64,000 nt of DNA. Origin: Gaopeijia sp032250675. GTDB lineage: Bacteria; Gemmatimonadota; Gemmatimonadetes; Longimicrobiales; Gaopeijiaceae. Within the stretch, counting starts at the first letter, position 1. Each line of letters starts with the position of its first letter. Shown here piece by piece: positions 1 through 7,586 of this stretch. A model generated the notes under the pieces. It did not search any database. It was not told where the DNA came from and was given only the letters and a program-made list of their open reading frames with translations. The translations under genes and the position numbers were made by a program. Where the stretch lies: positions 3,757-67,756 of the forward strand of contig JAVVEY010000002.1 of assembly GCA_032250675.1 (NCBI GenBank), in the 5' to 3' direction.

Positions 1-1
1 C

Positions 2-1798
2 GGCACGGGGCTCGCCGGCGCCTCGGCCGCGGCCACGATGGGCGAGCTGGGCTACAACGTCCACGCCTTCACCCATCACGAATCTCCCCGGCGCGCGCAC
101 TCGATCGCCGCGCAGGGCGGGATCAACGCCGCCAAGAACTACCAGAACGACGGCGACTCGATCCACCGCCTCTTCTACGACACGGTGAAGGGGGGAGACT
201 TCCGATCGCGCGAGGCGAATGTGCACCGCCTCGCCGAGGTGAGCCTCAACATCATCGACCAGGCGGTGGCGCAGGGCGTACCCTTCGCGCGCGAGTACGG
301 CGGGCTGCTCGCGAACCGCTCCTTCGGCGGCGCGCAGGTCTCGCGGACCTTCTACGCGCGGGGGCAGACGGGGCAGCAGCTCCTCCTCGGCGCGTACCAG
401 GCGCTCGAGCGGCAGGTGCGCGCGGGGACCGTCACGATGCACGCGAGCACCGAGCTCCTCGACGTCGTCGTGATCGACGGGGTCGCGAAGGGGATCGTTA
501 CGCGCGACCTGACGACGGGGACGATCGAGTCGCACGCGGCCGACGCGGTGGTGCTCTGTACCGGCGGCTACTCCAACGTCTTCTACCTCTCCACCAACGC
601 GCAGAAGTCGAACGTCACCGCGACCTGGCGCGCCCACAAGCGCGGCGCGGGCTTCGCCAACCCCTGCTACACGCAGATCCACCCGACGTGCATCCCGCCC
701 TCGGGGGAGTATCAGTCGAAGCTCACCCTGATGAGCGAGTCGCTGCGCAACGACGGACGGATCTGGGTGCCGAAGGACCCCGACGACACGCGCGCGGGCA
801 ACGACATCCCCGACGACGCGCGCGACTACTACCTCGAGCGCCTCTACCCCTCCTTCGGCAACCTGACGCCGCGCGACATCGCCTCCAGGCGGGCCAAGGA
901 GATGGTCGACAAGGGGCACGGCGTGGGCCCGATGGAGAACGGCGTCTTCCTCGACTTCCGCCACGCGATCGAGCGGCTCGGGAAGGAGACGGTCGCCGAG
1001 CTCTACGGCAACCTCTTCGAGATGTACGAGCGGATCACGGGGGAGAACCCGTACGAGCGTCCGATGCGGATCTTCCCCGCGCCGCACTACACGATGGGCG
1101 GGCTCTGGGTCGACTACGACCTCATGACGACCGTCCCCGGGCTCTTCGCCGCGGGCGAGGCGAACTTCTCCGATCACGGCGCGAATCGTCTGGGCGCGAG
1201 CGCGCTCATGCAGGGACTCGCCGACGGCTACTTCGTGGTGCCGCTCACGATCGGCAACTACCTCGCCACGGTGAAGCCGGGCGAGGTCGACACCGGCCAC
1301 GCCGCCTTCGCGGACACCGAGCGCGACGTGATGGCGCGTCAGACGAAGCTCCTCGAGGTCAACGGCTCGCGCTCGGCCGCCTCCTTCCACCGCGAGCTCG
1401 GCGCGCTCATGTGGGAGAACTGCGGAATGGAGCGGACCGAGGAGAGGCTCCGGGCCGCGCTCGAGCGGATCCCCGCGCTGCGCGAGGAGTTCTGGAAGGA
1501 CGTGCGGGTGCCCGGCGATGGGGAGGGGCTCAACCTCTCGCTCGAACAGGCCGGCCGCGTCGCGGACTTCCTCGAATTCGCCGAGGTGATGTGCTGGGAC
1601 GCGCTCACCCGCGACGAGTCGTGCGGCGCGCACTACCGCCCCGAGCATGTGACCGACGAGGGTGAGGCGAAGCGCGACGACGAGAACTTCGCGCACGTCG
1701 CCGTCTGGGAGTTCACCGGGGTGGGCGAGGCGCCGAATCGCCACACCGAGGAACTCGAATTCGAGAACGTCCCGCTCTCGCAGAGGAGCTACAAGTAA
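2..1798 (+). CDS. sdhA: Succinate dehydrogenase/fumarate reductase flavoprotein subunit, 5' partial
   Basis: Catalytic FAD subunit of complex II; it oxidises succinate to fumarate in the TCA cycle at the inner face of the cytoplasmic membrane. The frame is open from base 2 and starts inside the FAD-binding Rossmann motif (GTGLAGASAAA), so only a short N-terminal piece is missing. The fragment has RAHSIAAQGGINAAKN, whose His (fragment residue 33) is the usual site of covalent FAD attachment, then HPTCIPPSGEYQ and HYTMGGLWVDYD of the dicarboxylate site, and GANRLGASALMQG. The sequence type resembles the Bacteroidota/epsilonproteobacterial branch rather than the E. coli branch. Its stop overlaps the sdhB start (TAATG). 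The membrane anchor (sdhC), expected upstream, lies outside the window. Confidence 0.96.
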   Translation, partial: GTGLAGASAAATMGELGYNVHAFTHHESPRRAHSIAAQGGINAAKNYQNDGDSIHRLFYDTVKGGDFRSREANVHRLAEVSLNIIDQAVAQGVPFAREYGGLLANRSFGGAQVSRTFYARGQTGQQLLLGAYQALERQVRAGTVTMHASTELLDVVVIDGVAKGIVTRDLTTGTIESHAADAVVLCTGGYSNVFYLSTNAQKSNVTATWRAHKRGAGFANPCYTQIHPTCIPPSGEYQSKLTLMSESLRNDGRIWVPKDPDDTRAGNDIPDDARDYYLERLYPSFGNLTPRDIASRRAKEMVDKGHGVGPMENGVFLDFRHAIERLGKETVAELYGNLFEMYERITGENPYERPMRIFPAPHYTMGGLWVDYDLMTTVPGLFAAGEANFSDHGANRLGASALMQGLADGYFVVPLTIGNYLATVKPGEVDTGHAAFADTERDVMARQTKLLEVNGSRSAASFHRELGALMWENCGMERTEERLRAALERIPALREEFWKDVRVPGDGEGLNLSLEQAGRVADFLEFAEVMCWDALTRDESCGAHYRPEHVTDEGEAKRDDENFAHVAVWEFTGVGEAPNRHTEELEFENVPLSQRSYK

Positions 1799-2562
1799 TG
1801 AGGCTGAAGCTGAACGTCTGGCGGCAGAGCGGTCCGAACGATCCGGGGCGCTTCGAGACGTACGACGCCACCGAGATCTCGCCCGACATGTCCTTCCTCG
1901 AGATGCTCGACGTCGTCAACGAGCGCATCCTCGCCGACGGGGGCGAGCCGATCGCCTTCGACCACGACTGTCGCGAGGGGATCTGCGGGTCGTGCGGGAT
2001 GATGATCAACGGCGTGCCGCACGGGCCGAAGAGCCTCACGACGGTCTGCCAGCTCCACATGCGAACCTACTCGGACGGCGACGAGTTGTGGATCGAGCCC
2101 TTCCGCGCGCGCGCCTTCCCCGTCCTCAAGGACCTCTACGTCGACCGCACCCCCTTCGATCGCATCATCCAGGCGGGGGGCTACATCTCGGTGCGCACCG
2201 GGAGCGCCCAGGACGCCAACGCCGACCCGATCCGCAAGAGCGACGCCGACGCCGCCTTCGACGCCGCCGCCTGCATCGGGTGCGGTGCGTGCGTCGCGGC
2301 GTGCCCCAACGCCTCGGCGATGCTCTTTACCTCGGCCAAGATCGCGCACCTCGCGCACCTCCCGCAGGGGCAGGCCGAGCGCTACACGCGCGTGCTCGAC
2401 ATGGTCGACCAGCACGACGACGAGGGGTTCGGCAACTGCACGAACCACGGCGCGTGCGAGAACGCCTGCCCCAAGGGGATCAGCGTCGACTACATCGCGC
2501 AGCTCAACCGGGATCACTTCAGGGCGACGGTGACGGCTGACTCGGAGGGCGTGGGCGCCTGA
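1798..2562 (+). CDS. sdhB: Succinate dehydrogenase/fumarate reductase iron-sulfur subunit
   Basis: 254-residue electron-transfer subunit that passes electrons from SdhA FAD to the membrane quinone site. The N-terminal ferredoxin domain has the [2Fe-2S] ligands Cys58, Cys63, Cys66 and Cys84. The C-terminal domain has Cys159/162/165/169 (CIGCGACVAACP) and Cys214/220/224 (CTNHGACENACPKGI), fitting the [4Fe-4S] and [3Fe-4S] centres. The NHGACENACPKGI form is typical of the non-E. coli SdhB branch, matching the SdhA type. The start ATG overlaps the sdhA stop, and the stop TGA overlaps the start of the next gene (ATGA), so translation of all three is probably coupled. Confidence 0.96.
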   Translation: MRLKLNVWRQSGPNDPGRFETYDATEISPDMSFLEMLDVVNERILADGGEPIAFDHDCREGICGSCGMMINGVPHGPKSLTTVCQLHMRTYSDGDELWIEPFRARAFPVLKDLYVDRTPFDRIIQAGGYISVRTGSAQDANADPIRKSDADAAFDAAACIGCGACVAACPNASAMLFTSAKIAHLAHLPQGQAERYTRVLDMVDQHDDEGFGNCTNHGACENACPKGISVDYIAQLNRDHFRATVTADSEGVGA

Positions 2563-3695
2563 TGAGCCGTCCAGATCGCTCTTCGTTCGTGAGTGCATGG
2601 ACAAAGAGCGCGCTGACGCTGCTCCTGGTGGTCGTTGTGACGGTACCTGTGGCGGGCGCACAGGAGCGCGTTACGGTCGGGCCGCTCGTGGCGAGCTTTA
2701 CGGACGGAAGCGAGCCGCTCCACCTCGTGGAGTCGATGCTGTTGGTCGGGAATTTCCTCTACGTGGTCCACCGGGGCGCTTCGGAGGTACTCCGGTACTC
2801 CCTCCCCGGGGGTGAGCTCGAGCGCGCCACGGGACGGCGGGGAGAGGGGCCGGGAGAGTTTTCATGGCCGACGTGGCTCGGTGCGTGCGACGACGAGCGG
2901 CTCTTCGTCTGGGACGGCATGCCGGATCGGGTGACCGTCTACGATCACGATCTCACCCTGGTGCGCACCTTCGTCGTTCCCCAGCTGGCGAGTGGCGGCC
3001 GGCCTGTCCAGGTGCGCTGCGCCCCGAACGGACTCGTGGCCACCTACGATAACTTCGTGATGGAGATCCCGGAGGGGCCGTATCGACGGGAGCACCAGTT
3101 GGCTCTTCTCCCGTTGGAGGGTGGCGAACCGGAGATGCTGTGGCGCGTGCGCGGCGACGAGCGCTATCGGTACTCGACGAGCGACGGCCTTCGAACCTTC
3201 GGGAAGGTCCAGGTCGTGGTGGGCACGCCTTCAGGCGTCGTCCTGGGCGACGCGGACAGCTGGCGCCTCTTGGAGCATGACCTCGAGGGTGAGGTTGTGA
3301 CGACCTATGCGCTGCGTGGTGAGCAGCTGCGCCCCATCACCCGGAGCGACCTCGAGGCCTGGTGGGCGTATGACCTGACCAAGGCAGAGCCTTACGGTGA
3401 AGAGGTCGTCGGGAACCGGCGGCGGTCTCAGCGAGAGACGCAGTACCCGGAATACTACCCGCCGTACGCCGAGGCCCTCGTCGTGGGCGAGGAGCTCTGG
3501 GTGCAGCGGTATCAGGCCTTCACCGATCCCGCTCAGCGATGGGAGGTCTTCGCCCTCTCCGGGGGCGCCCACCTCGCGTCACTCGAAACCCCTCGCGGCT
3601 TCGCCCTCCGGGCAGCCGGAGACTCGCTGATCGCGGGGGTCCACACCGACGCGCTGGACGTGGAGACGATTCAGGTGTATCGGCTGGTACGGTAG
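2562..3695 (+). CDS. Secreted 6-bladed beta-propeller (NHL-like) protein
   Basis: 377 residues. Residues 1-33 form a signal peptide (hydrophobic ALTLLLVVVVTVPVAGA, cleavage expected after AGA and before Q34), so the product is exported. The remainder has repeated short strand-turn units; the segment TGRRGEGPGEFSWP followed by LFVWDGMPDRVTVYDHD is typical of NHL/6-bladed propeller proteins common in Gemmatimonadota and Bacteroidota. No catalytic motif is visible and the ligand is unknown. The ATG overlaps the sdhB stop by one base, so it is translated with the sdh operon; whether it functions with complex II cannot be told. Fold confidence is fair, function unknown. Confidence 0.8.
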   Translation: MSRPDRSSFVSAWTKSALTLLLVVVVTVPVAGAQERVTVGPLVASFTDGSEPLHLVESMLLVGNFLYVVHRGASEVLRYSLPGGELERATGRRGEGPGEFSWPTWLGACDDERLFVWDGMPDRVTVYDHDLTLVRTFVVPQLASGGRPVQVRCAPNGLVATYDNFVMEIPEGPYRREHQLALLPLEGGEPEMLWRVRGDERYRYSTSDGLRTFGKVQVVVGTPSGVVLGDADSWRLLEHDLEGEVVTTYALRGEQLRPITRSDLEAWWAYDLTKAEPYGEEVVGNRRRSQRETQYPEYYPPYAEALVVGEELWVQRYQAFTDPAQRWEVFALSGGAHLASLETPRGFALRAAGDSLIAGVHTDALDVETIQVYRLVR

Positions 3696-3704
3696 GCGTT
3701 CGAT

Positions 3705-3735
3705 CTTGACCATCTTGGGTAACTTGACCAACTTG
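3705..3735. repeat. Direct repeat pair upstream of the Phd/zeta module
   Basis: CTTGACCATCTTG (3705-3717) and CTTGACCAACTTG (3723-3735) differ at one of 13 positions and are 18 bp apart. CAAGATAG just downstream (3738-3745) is an inverted partial copy of the ATCTTG core. Each copy carries a TTGACC that could serve as a -35 element, though I found no good -10. This is a plausible promoter/operator for the antitoxin gene. Confidence 0.5.
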
Positions 3736-3752
3736 TGCAAGATAGTCGGACG

Positions 3753-3766
3753 TTCAGGTGCCTGAA
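3753..3766. promoter_or_regulatory. Perfect palindrome, candidate Phd operator
   Basis: TTCAGG-TG-CCTGAA is a perfect 6-bp inverted repeat with a 2-bp centre, 15 bp before the antitoxin ATG. Phd/YefM antitoxins bind short palindromes at their own promoters, so this is a natural autoregulatory site. That role is inferred from position and symmetry. Confidence 0.55.
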
Positions 3767-3780
3767 TCAAGGATGGCCCC

Positions 3781-4152
3781 ATGACGAAGCGCAGTGGACG
3801 CGCCCGCACCTCGCACGTGGAGGACCCCGCCGCCACGACCACCGTCACCTCGACCGAGGCGCAGAACGCCCTCGGCGAGTTGATCGATCGGGTCGGGAGC
3901 GGCGAGCGCGTCTACATCACGCGCTACGGTCGGCCGCGCGCCGTCCTCGTCTCCGCGGAGACCTGGGCGGAGCTCGCGGGCCCCGTCCCGGTCGACCTCT
4001 CGGAGCTCGAGGCGTCGTTCGAGGCCAGACTCCGGCGGATGCAGACCCCCGACCACCAGAGTGCGGTGGACACCCTCTTCGAGATGTCGGGTGAGGAGGT
4101 GGGGAAGGCCGCCTTCGATACAGCGCCTCTCCGGGACGCGGAGGGATGCTGA
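3781..4152 (+). CDS. Phd/YefM-family antitoxin
   Basis: 123 residues. Residues about 20-66 match the Phd/YefM fold (TVTSTEAQNALGELIDRV, then ERVYITRYGRPRAVLVSAETW), the DNA-binding antitoxin domain that dimerises on an operator and represses its own promoter. The tail (67-123) is longer than usual and would be the toxin-neutralising part. A good Shine-Dalgarno (AAGGA, 3769-3773) sits 7 bp before the ATG. The next gene starts 3 bp after the stop and encodes a zeta-like kinase, not the usual Doc, YoeB/RelE or PIN partner. The family is clear; the pairing is inferred from the two-gene layout. Confidence 0.85.
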   Translation: MTKRSGRARTSHVEDPAATTTVTSTEAQNALGELIDRVGSGERVYITRYGRPRAVLVSAETWAELAGPVPVDLSELEASFEARLRRMQTPDHQSAVDTLFEMSGEEVGKAAFDTAPLRDAEGC

Positions 4153-4155
4153 TCG

Positions 4156-4794
4156 GTGGCCTCCGACGCGGGGGAGATCGTCGTGCTCGCCGGGGTGAAC
4201 GGCGCCGGTAAATCGAGCGTGGCGGGCGCGGCTCTCGAGCGCGTCGGCGGGACGCTCTACGACCCCGACAAGGCCACCCGTGCCTTCATGGCGCAGGGGC
4301 TCACGCAGGAGGAGGCCAACGCACGGGCGTGGCATCGCGGGCGCGAGCAGCTCGAGGACGCCCTGAGGGACGGGCGCCGCTACGCCTTCGAGACCACGCT
4401 GGGCGGGCGCACGATGACCCGTCTGCTCCTGGATGCCGCGACCCGAGGGCGCCGGGTTCGCGTCTGGTACGTGGGTCTCGCCTCCCTCGAACTCCACATG
4501 AAGCGGGTGAAGGAGCGGGTCGAGCGCGGCGGTCACGACATCCCGGAGGCCCGGATCCGCGAGCGCTGGGATTCGAGCCGGGAGAACCTCGTCCGCTTCC
4601 TCCCCCATCTGGCCGAACTGGTCGTCTTCGACAACAGCCGGTCGGTTGCGGTGGAGGCGGGTGAAGCGCCGGAGCCGGTGAAGCTCCTGCACCTGCGGGA
4701 CGGGCGCCTCGGGTACGTTGCGCCGCTGGACGACGTCCCGACGTGGGCCAAGTCGATCGTGGAGGCGGCCCTCCGGATCCACGACTCCGCCTGA
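4156..4794 (+). CDS. Zeta-toxin-like P-loop kinase (probable toxin)
   Basis: 212 residues from a GTG start 3 bp after the antitoxin stop. Walker A is GVNGAGKS (13-20). It is followed by LYDPDKATR, where Asp36/Asp38 fit the zeta catalytic/substrate Asp, FETTLGG (79-85) and ERGGHDIPEARIRERW (123-138), which carries the basic phosphate-binding residues. This order is that of the zeta/COG4185 family; characterised zeta toxins phosphorylate UDP-N-acetylglucosamine and poison wall synthesis. Known zetas are neutralised by epsilon or PezA-type antitoxins, whereas a Phd-like protein precedes this one. Some COG4185 proteins may not be toxins, so toxicity is an inference. Confidence 0.8.
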   Translation: MASDAGEIVVLAGVNGAGKSSVAGAALERVGGTLYDPDKATRAFMAQGLTQEEANARAWHRGREQLEDALRDGRRYAFETTLGGRTMTRLLLDAATRGRRVRVWYVGLASLELHMKRVKERVERGGHDIPEARIRERWDSSRENLVRFLPHLAELVVFDNSRSVAVEAGEAPEPVKLLHLRDGRLGYVAPLDDVPTWAKSIVEAALRIHDSA

Positions 4795-4856
4795 GAACTC
4801 CCTCCCATTCCGGGGGGGACGCGATCCACCCGCGGCCGGAACGGGCCGACCGGAGG

Positions 4857-5300
4857 TCACGCCGCGTCGGTCTCGATCCGCTCCACCGCCGTCGGCAGGA
4901 CGCCGGCGGCGAGCTCCTCCATGCCACGCTCGAAGGTCGCGACCCGGCCGCCGCGAGTGTGTGCGAGGAGCACGAGGTGCGCGTCGGTCACCTGCCGGTG
5001 TCCCACGATTCGCCCGGTGAGGCCGGTTTCGTCAGCCGAGAGTTCAACGTCGTCCGGCCAGAAGGTGTGGCCGGGGACTCCCCGCATCCGGCGGAGCAGC
5101 TCGAGGGCGTCGACGGGTCGCGCCGCCTCCGGGAGTACCCGTGCGTTGCTCGACACCCGGACGAATCCCGACTCGGTGACCGGGGTCGTGGCCCACCCCT
5201 CTCCGGCGATCCTCTCGAACCAGCGGTGCGCGACGCGGTGGTGGATATGGTTCGGCCACGCGAGCGCCATGAGGACGTTGACATCCAGGAGGCGGATCAC
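4857..5300 (-). CDS. vapC: PIN-domain toxin, VapC family
   Basis: 147-residue ribonuclease-type toxin. The acidic PIN residues are present: Asp6 (LLDVNVLMAL), Glu43 (VTESGFVRV), Asp106 (TDAHLVLLA) and Glu124 in ATFERG, where many homologues have Asp. Known VapC enzymes cut tRNA or rRNA using Mg2+ held by these residues. The gene overlaps vapB by 4 bp and is co-transcribed with it. Its 3' end faces the zeta gene across 62 bp, so the two toxin-antitoxin pairs converge. Confidence 0.9.
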   Translation of the reverse strand: MIRLLDVNVLMALAWPNHIHHRVAHRWFERIAGEGWATTPVTESGFVRVSSNARVLPEAARPVDALELLRRMRGVPGHTFWPDDVELSADETGLTGRIVGHRQVTDAHLVLLAHTRGGRVATFERGMEELAAGVLPTAVERIETDAA

Positions 5301-5521
5301 GTCTCGTCGAGCGCGTCCGCGACCCTCTCCGACGTCAGGGGCGGGGCGTCCTCGCGCACCTGGAAGACCGGGAAGCCACGGACGTACGCATCACCCGGGT
5401 CCGGTCGCAGCGCCGCCCGGATGAGATCGGTTGCGACGTCGCCGAGGCTCCGACCCCTCTCCCGCGCGAGGCTCCGAAGCGCATGGAGGACGTCGTCGTC
5501 GAGGTTGAGTGTGGTACGCAT
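5297..5521 (-). CDS. vapB: Ribbon-helix-helix antitoxin, VapB family
   Basis: 74 residues. The N-terminus MRTTLNLDDDVLHALRSLAR is the strand-helix-helix of an RHH DNA-binding domain; the C-terminal part (RGFPVFQVREDAPPLTSERV) resembles the toxin-wrapping tail seen beside PIN toxins. It neutralises the downstream VapC and probably represses its own promoter. The region just upstream holds phased CGCATC repeats and an inverted repeat (5533-5564), a natural operator. The stop overlaps the vapC start by 4 bp. Confidence 0.9.
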   Translation of the reverse strand: MRTTLNLDDDVLHALRSLARERGRSLGDVATDLIRAALRPDPGDAYVRGFPVFQVREDAPPLTSERVADALDET

Positions 5522-5532
5522 GGCGGCACGAT

Positions 5533-5564
5533 CGCATCATCGCATCGTGATGTCAACGCATCAC
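5533..5564 (-). promoter_or_regulatory. vapBC promoter/operator with phased repeats
   Basis: On the + strand CGCATC occurs at 5533, 5541 and 5557, that is at 8- and 16-bp steps. An inverted repeat GTGATG-N6-CATCAC spans 5547-5564. On the - strand the centre of that inverted repeat carries TTGACA (5551-5556 complement), a consensus -35 pointing into vapB; the -10 is not clear. RHH antitoxins bind tandem short sites, so this is probably the autoregulatory operator. Confidence 0.55.
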
Positions 5565-5600
5565 GCGGCTGCTTCCCTCGCTTCGGTGACCCCGCAGCGC

Positions 5601-5630
5601 TTGCCGAGCCCGGGTGGCGCCGGGTACTCT
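5601..5630 (+). promoter_or_regulatory. Candidate promoter for the amidohydrolase gene
   Basis: TTGCCG (5601-5606), an 18-bp spacer, then TACTCT (5625-5630). Transcription would start near 5637, leaving an untranslated leader of about 90 nt that contains the 10-bp repeat array at 5651-5700. Confidence 0.4.
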
Positions 5631-5650
5631 GACGGCGGGTTCCGAGGGTG

Positions 5651-5700
5651 ATCGCACCGCGTCGCTCCGCGTGGAACCCCGTGGCATCCCGTCGCACCTC
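5651..5700. repeat. Five imperfect 10-bp direct repeats in a 5' leader
   Basis: ATCGCACCGC, GTCGCTCCGC, GTGGAACCCC, GTGGCATCCC and GTCGCACCTC follow one another without gaps, consensus near GTSGCAYCCC. They lie between the candidate promoter and the amidohydrolase start codon. The exact 10-bp period is close to one DNA turn. Function unknown. Confidence 0.45.
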
Positions 5701-5725
5701 TGACGCCCACCCGGCCCATCGCCCC

Positions 5726-7492
5726 ATGCCCACACCCCTCCGCCTGCCCGCCGCGCCCCTCCTTGCGCTCCTCGCCCTCGCCCCCGTCGCCTGGCTGGGC
5801 GCCTGCGCCGCCCCCTCGGGCCCCGGCGCCGACCTCGTCCTCGTGAACGGCCGCATCTGGACGGGGGACGAGGCGCGGCCCTGGGCGGAGGCGGTCGCGA
5901 TCGAGGACGGCCGCATCGTCTTCGTGGGCGACGGCTTTGCCGTGGGGGACTACATCGGCCCCGCGACCGAGGAGATCGACCTCGAAGGCCGCTTCGCGAG
6001 CCCGGGTTTCATCGACAACCACACCCACTTCAACCGCGCGGGCGAACTCCTCCTGGGGGTGAACCTCCTCGAGGTCACGAACGCCGAAGAGCTCGCCGCC
6101 GAGCTCGAAGTGACCGCCTCCCGCGTCCCCGAGGGCGCGTGGATGGTCGGTGGCTCCTGGGGCGCCTACGAGCAGTGGAGTCAGGGCTCCACCGGCGACG
6201 AGAGCGGACCCGAGTCGGGCACCTTCCGCCCGGATCGCGCGCTCATCGACCCCCTCACCCCCGACCACCCTGCGATCCTCTGGAACTGGGACCGCTCGCA
6301 GTACCTGGCCAACGGGCTCGCGCTCGAGGCCGCCGGGGTCGGATGCGGCACGCCGGGCGTCGAGTGCGAGGGCGGCGAGCCGACGGGTCGGGTCGACGCG
6401 GCTGCCGCGCGCCGCATCCAGGCCGCCATCCCCGACAAGACGATCGACCAGCGTCTCGCCGAAGCGCGCGCCGCGCTCGCCGATCTCGCGCAATTCGGCG
6501 TCACCTCCTTCTTCGACATCACCCCGCCCTCCCAGGTCGAGGTGTACCAGCGGCTGCGCGAGCGGGGCGAGCTCACCGCGCGCGTCAATATGCGCCTGAC
6601 CCTCGACACCTGGAACGAGATGCGCGACGCGGGGATCGTCGAGGGGCTCGGTGACGACTGGATCCGCTACCAGGGCCTCAAGGGGTTCGTGGACGGGATC
6701 ATGGGGTCGAGCCAGGCGCGCTTCCACGAGCCGTACCTCACGACGGGAGTGCGCGGGCGGTGGCGGAACGAGAGCAACACCGGGTACGTGACCGACCGGG
6801 GCTCGGGGATGGATCCGCCGGGCACTATGGAGCGGCTCCTTTTCGGCGCTGACTCGGCTGGCTTCAACCCCCGCGTGCACGCGATCGGCGACGAGGCGAT
6901 CGACTCGATCATGGACCTCATGGAGAAGGTCATGCGCGAGAACCCGCCCCGGGAGGACCGCCGCTTCGCCATCATCCACAACCAGGTGATCCGCGGTCCC
7001 GAAACCGCCGCGCGCCAGGCCGAGCTCGGCCTCATCGCCGAGATGCAGCCCTACCACACGATCGACGACATGCGGTGGATGGAGGAGCGCATCGGCGAGC
7101 GCGCCCGGTGGGCGTACGCCTTCCGCACCCTCCGCGACGCCGGCGTGCTCCTCTCCTTCGGGAGCGACTGGCCGGGCACCAACGCCGCGTGGTACACCGT
7201 GAACCCGCTCCAGGGGATCTACGCCGCCGTCACGCGCGAAACACTCGACGGGACCCCCGAGGGGGGGTGGTTCCCCGAAGAGAAGATCGATGTGGAGACC
7301 GCGCTTCGGGCCTACACGGTGAACAACGCCTGGGTGGGACTCTCCGAGGATCGGCTGGGCCGGATCCGCGAGGGCTACCTCGCCGACCTCGCCGTCCTCG
7401 ACCGCAACCCCTTCGAGATCGACCCGCGCGAGCTCAAGGATGTGCGGGTCGACCTGACCCTCGTGCATGGCGAGGTGGTCTTCCGCCGTTGA
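5726..7492 (+). CDS. YtcJ-like amidohydrolase, exported lipoprotein
   Basis: 588 residues from ATG 5726. This start gives a lipoprotein signal peptide with lipobox Leu24-Gly25-Ala26-Cys27; an upstream in-frame GTG at 5648 would add a charged stretch and is less likely. The body is an Amidohydro_3 metal hydrolase: composite beta-sandwich start (DLVLVNGRIWTGD), metal site HTH at His99/His101 (GFIDNHTHF), His385 (HAIGDEAID), His418 and Asp481 (SFGSDWPG), with a lysine in LKGFVDGIMGSSQA. YtcJ-type enzymes hydrolyse amides or cyclic C-N bonds; the substrate here is unknown. Lipid attachment suggests it acts in the periplasm or at the outer membrane. It stands alone with its own promoter. Confidence 0.88.
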   Translation: MPTPLRLPAAPLLALLALAPVAWLGACAAPSGPGADLVLVNGRIWTGDEARPWAEAVAIEDGRIVFVGDGFAVGDYIGPATEEIDLEGRFASPGFIDNHTHFNRAGELLLGVNLLEVTNAEELAAELEVTASRVPEGAWMVGGSWGAYEQWSQGSTGDESGPESGTFRPDRALIDPLTPDHPAILWNWDRSQYLANGLALEAAGVGCGTPGVECEGGEPTGRVDAAAARRIQAAIPDKTIDQRLAEARAALADLAQFGVTSFFDITPPSQVEVYQRLRERGELTARVNMRLTLDTWNEMRDAGIVEGLGDDWIRYQGLKGFVDGIMGSSQARFHEPYLTTGVRGRWRNESNTGYVTDRGSGMDPPGTMERLLFGADSAGFNPRVHAIGDEAIDSIMDLMEKVMRENPPREDRRFAIIHNQVIRGPETAARQAELGLIAEMQPYHTIDDMRWMEERIGERARWAYAFRTLRDAGVLLSFGSDWPGTNAAWYTVNPLQGIYAAVTRETLDGTPEGGWFPEEKIDVETALRAYTVNNAWVGLSEDRLGRIREGYLADLAVLDRNPFEIDPRELKDVRVDLTLVHGEVVFRR

Positions 7493-7586
7493 CGACGGGT
7501 ATGCGGGAACACTTCTCCCCGACCGGCGGTTGAAGAGAGAGGGGAGACTGCTTCAAGCTGGAAACGGAATACACTCCCCCGATCGA

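Noticed and set aside
4833..4848. CGGCC-N6-GGCCG hairpin between the convergent toxin genes
   Set aside because: A 5-bp GC stem is expected by chance in sequence of this composition; not distinctive enough to list.
5651..5700. Short decamer array as a CRISPR
   Set aside because: Units are 10 bp, contiguous and imperfect, with no spacers and no cas genes in the window.
5648..5725. GTG 5648 as start of the amidohydrolase
   Set aside because: Adds a charged, unconserved-looking segment before a complete lipoprotein signal peptide that begins at ATG 5726.
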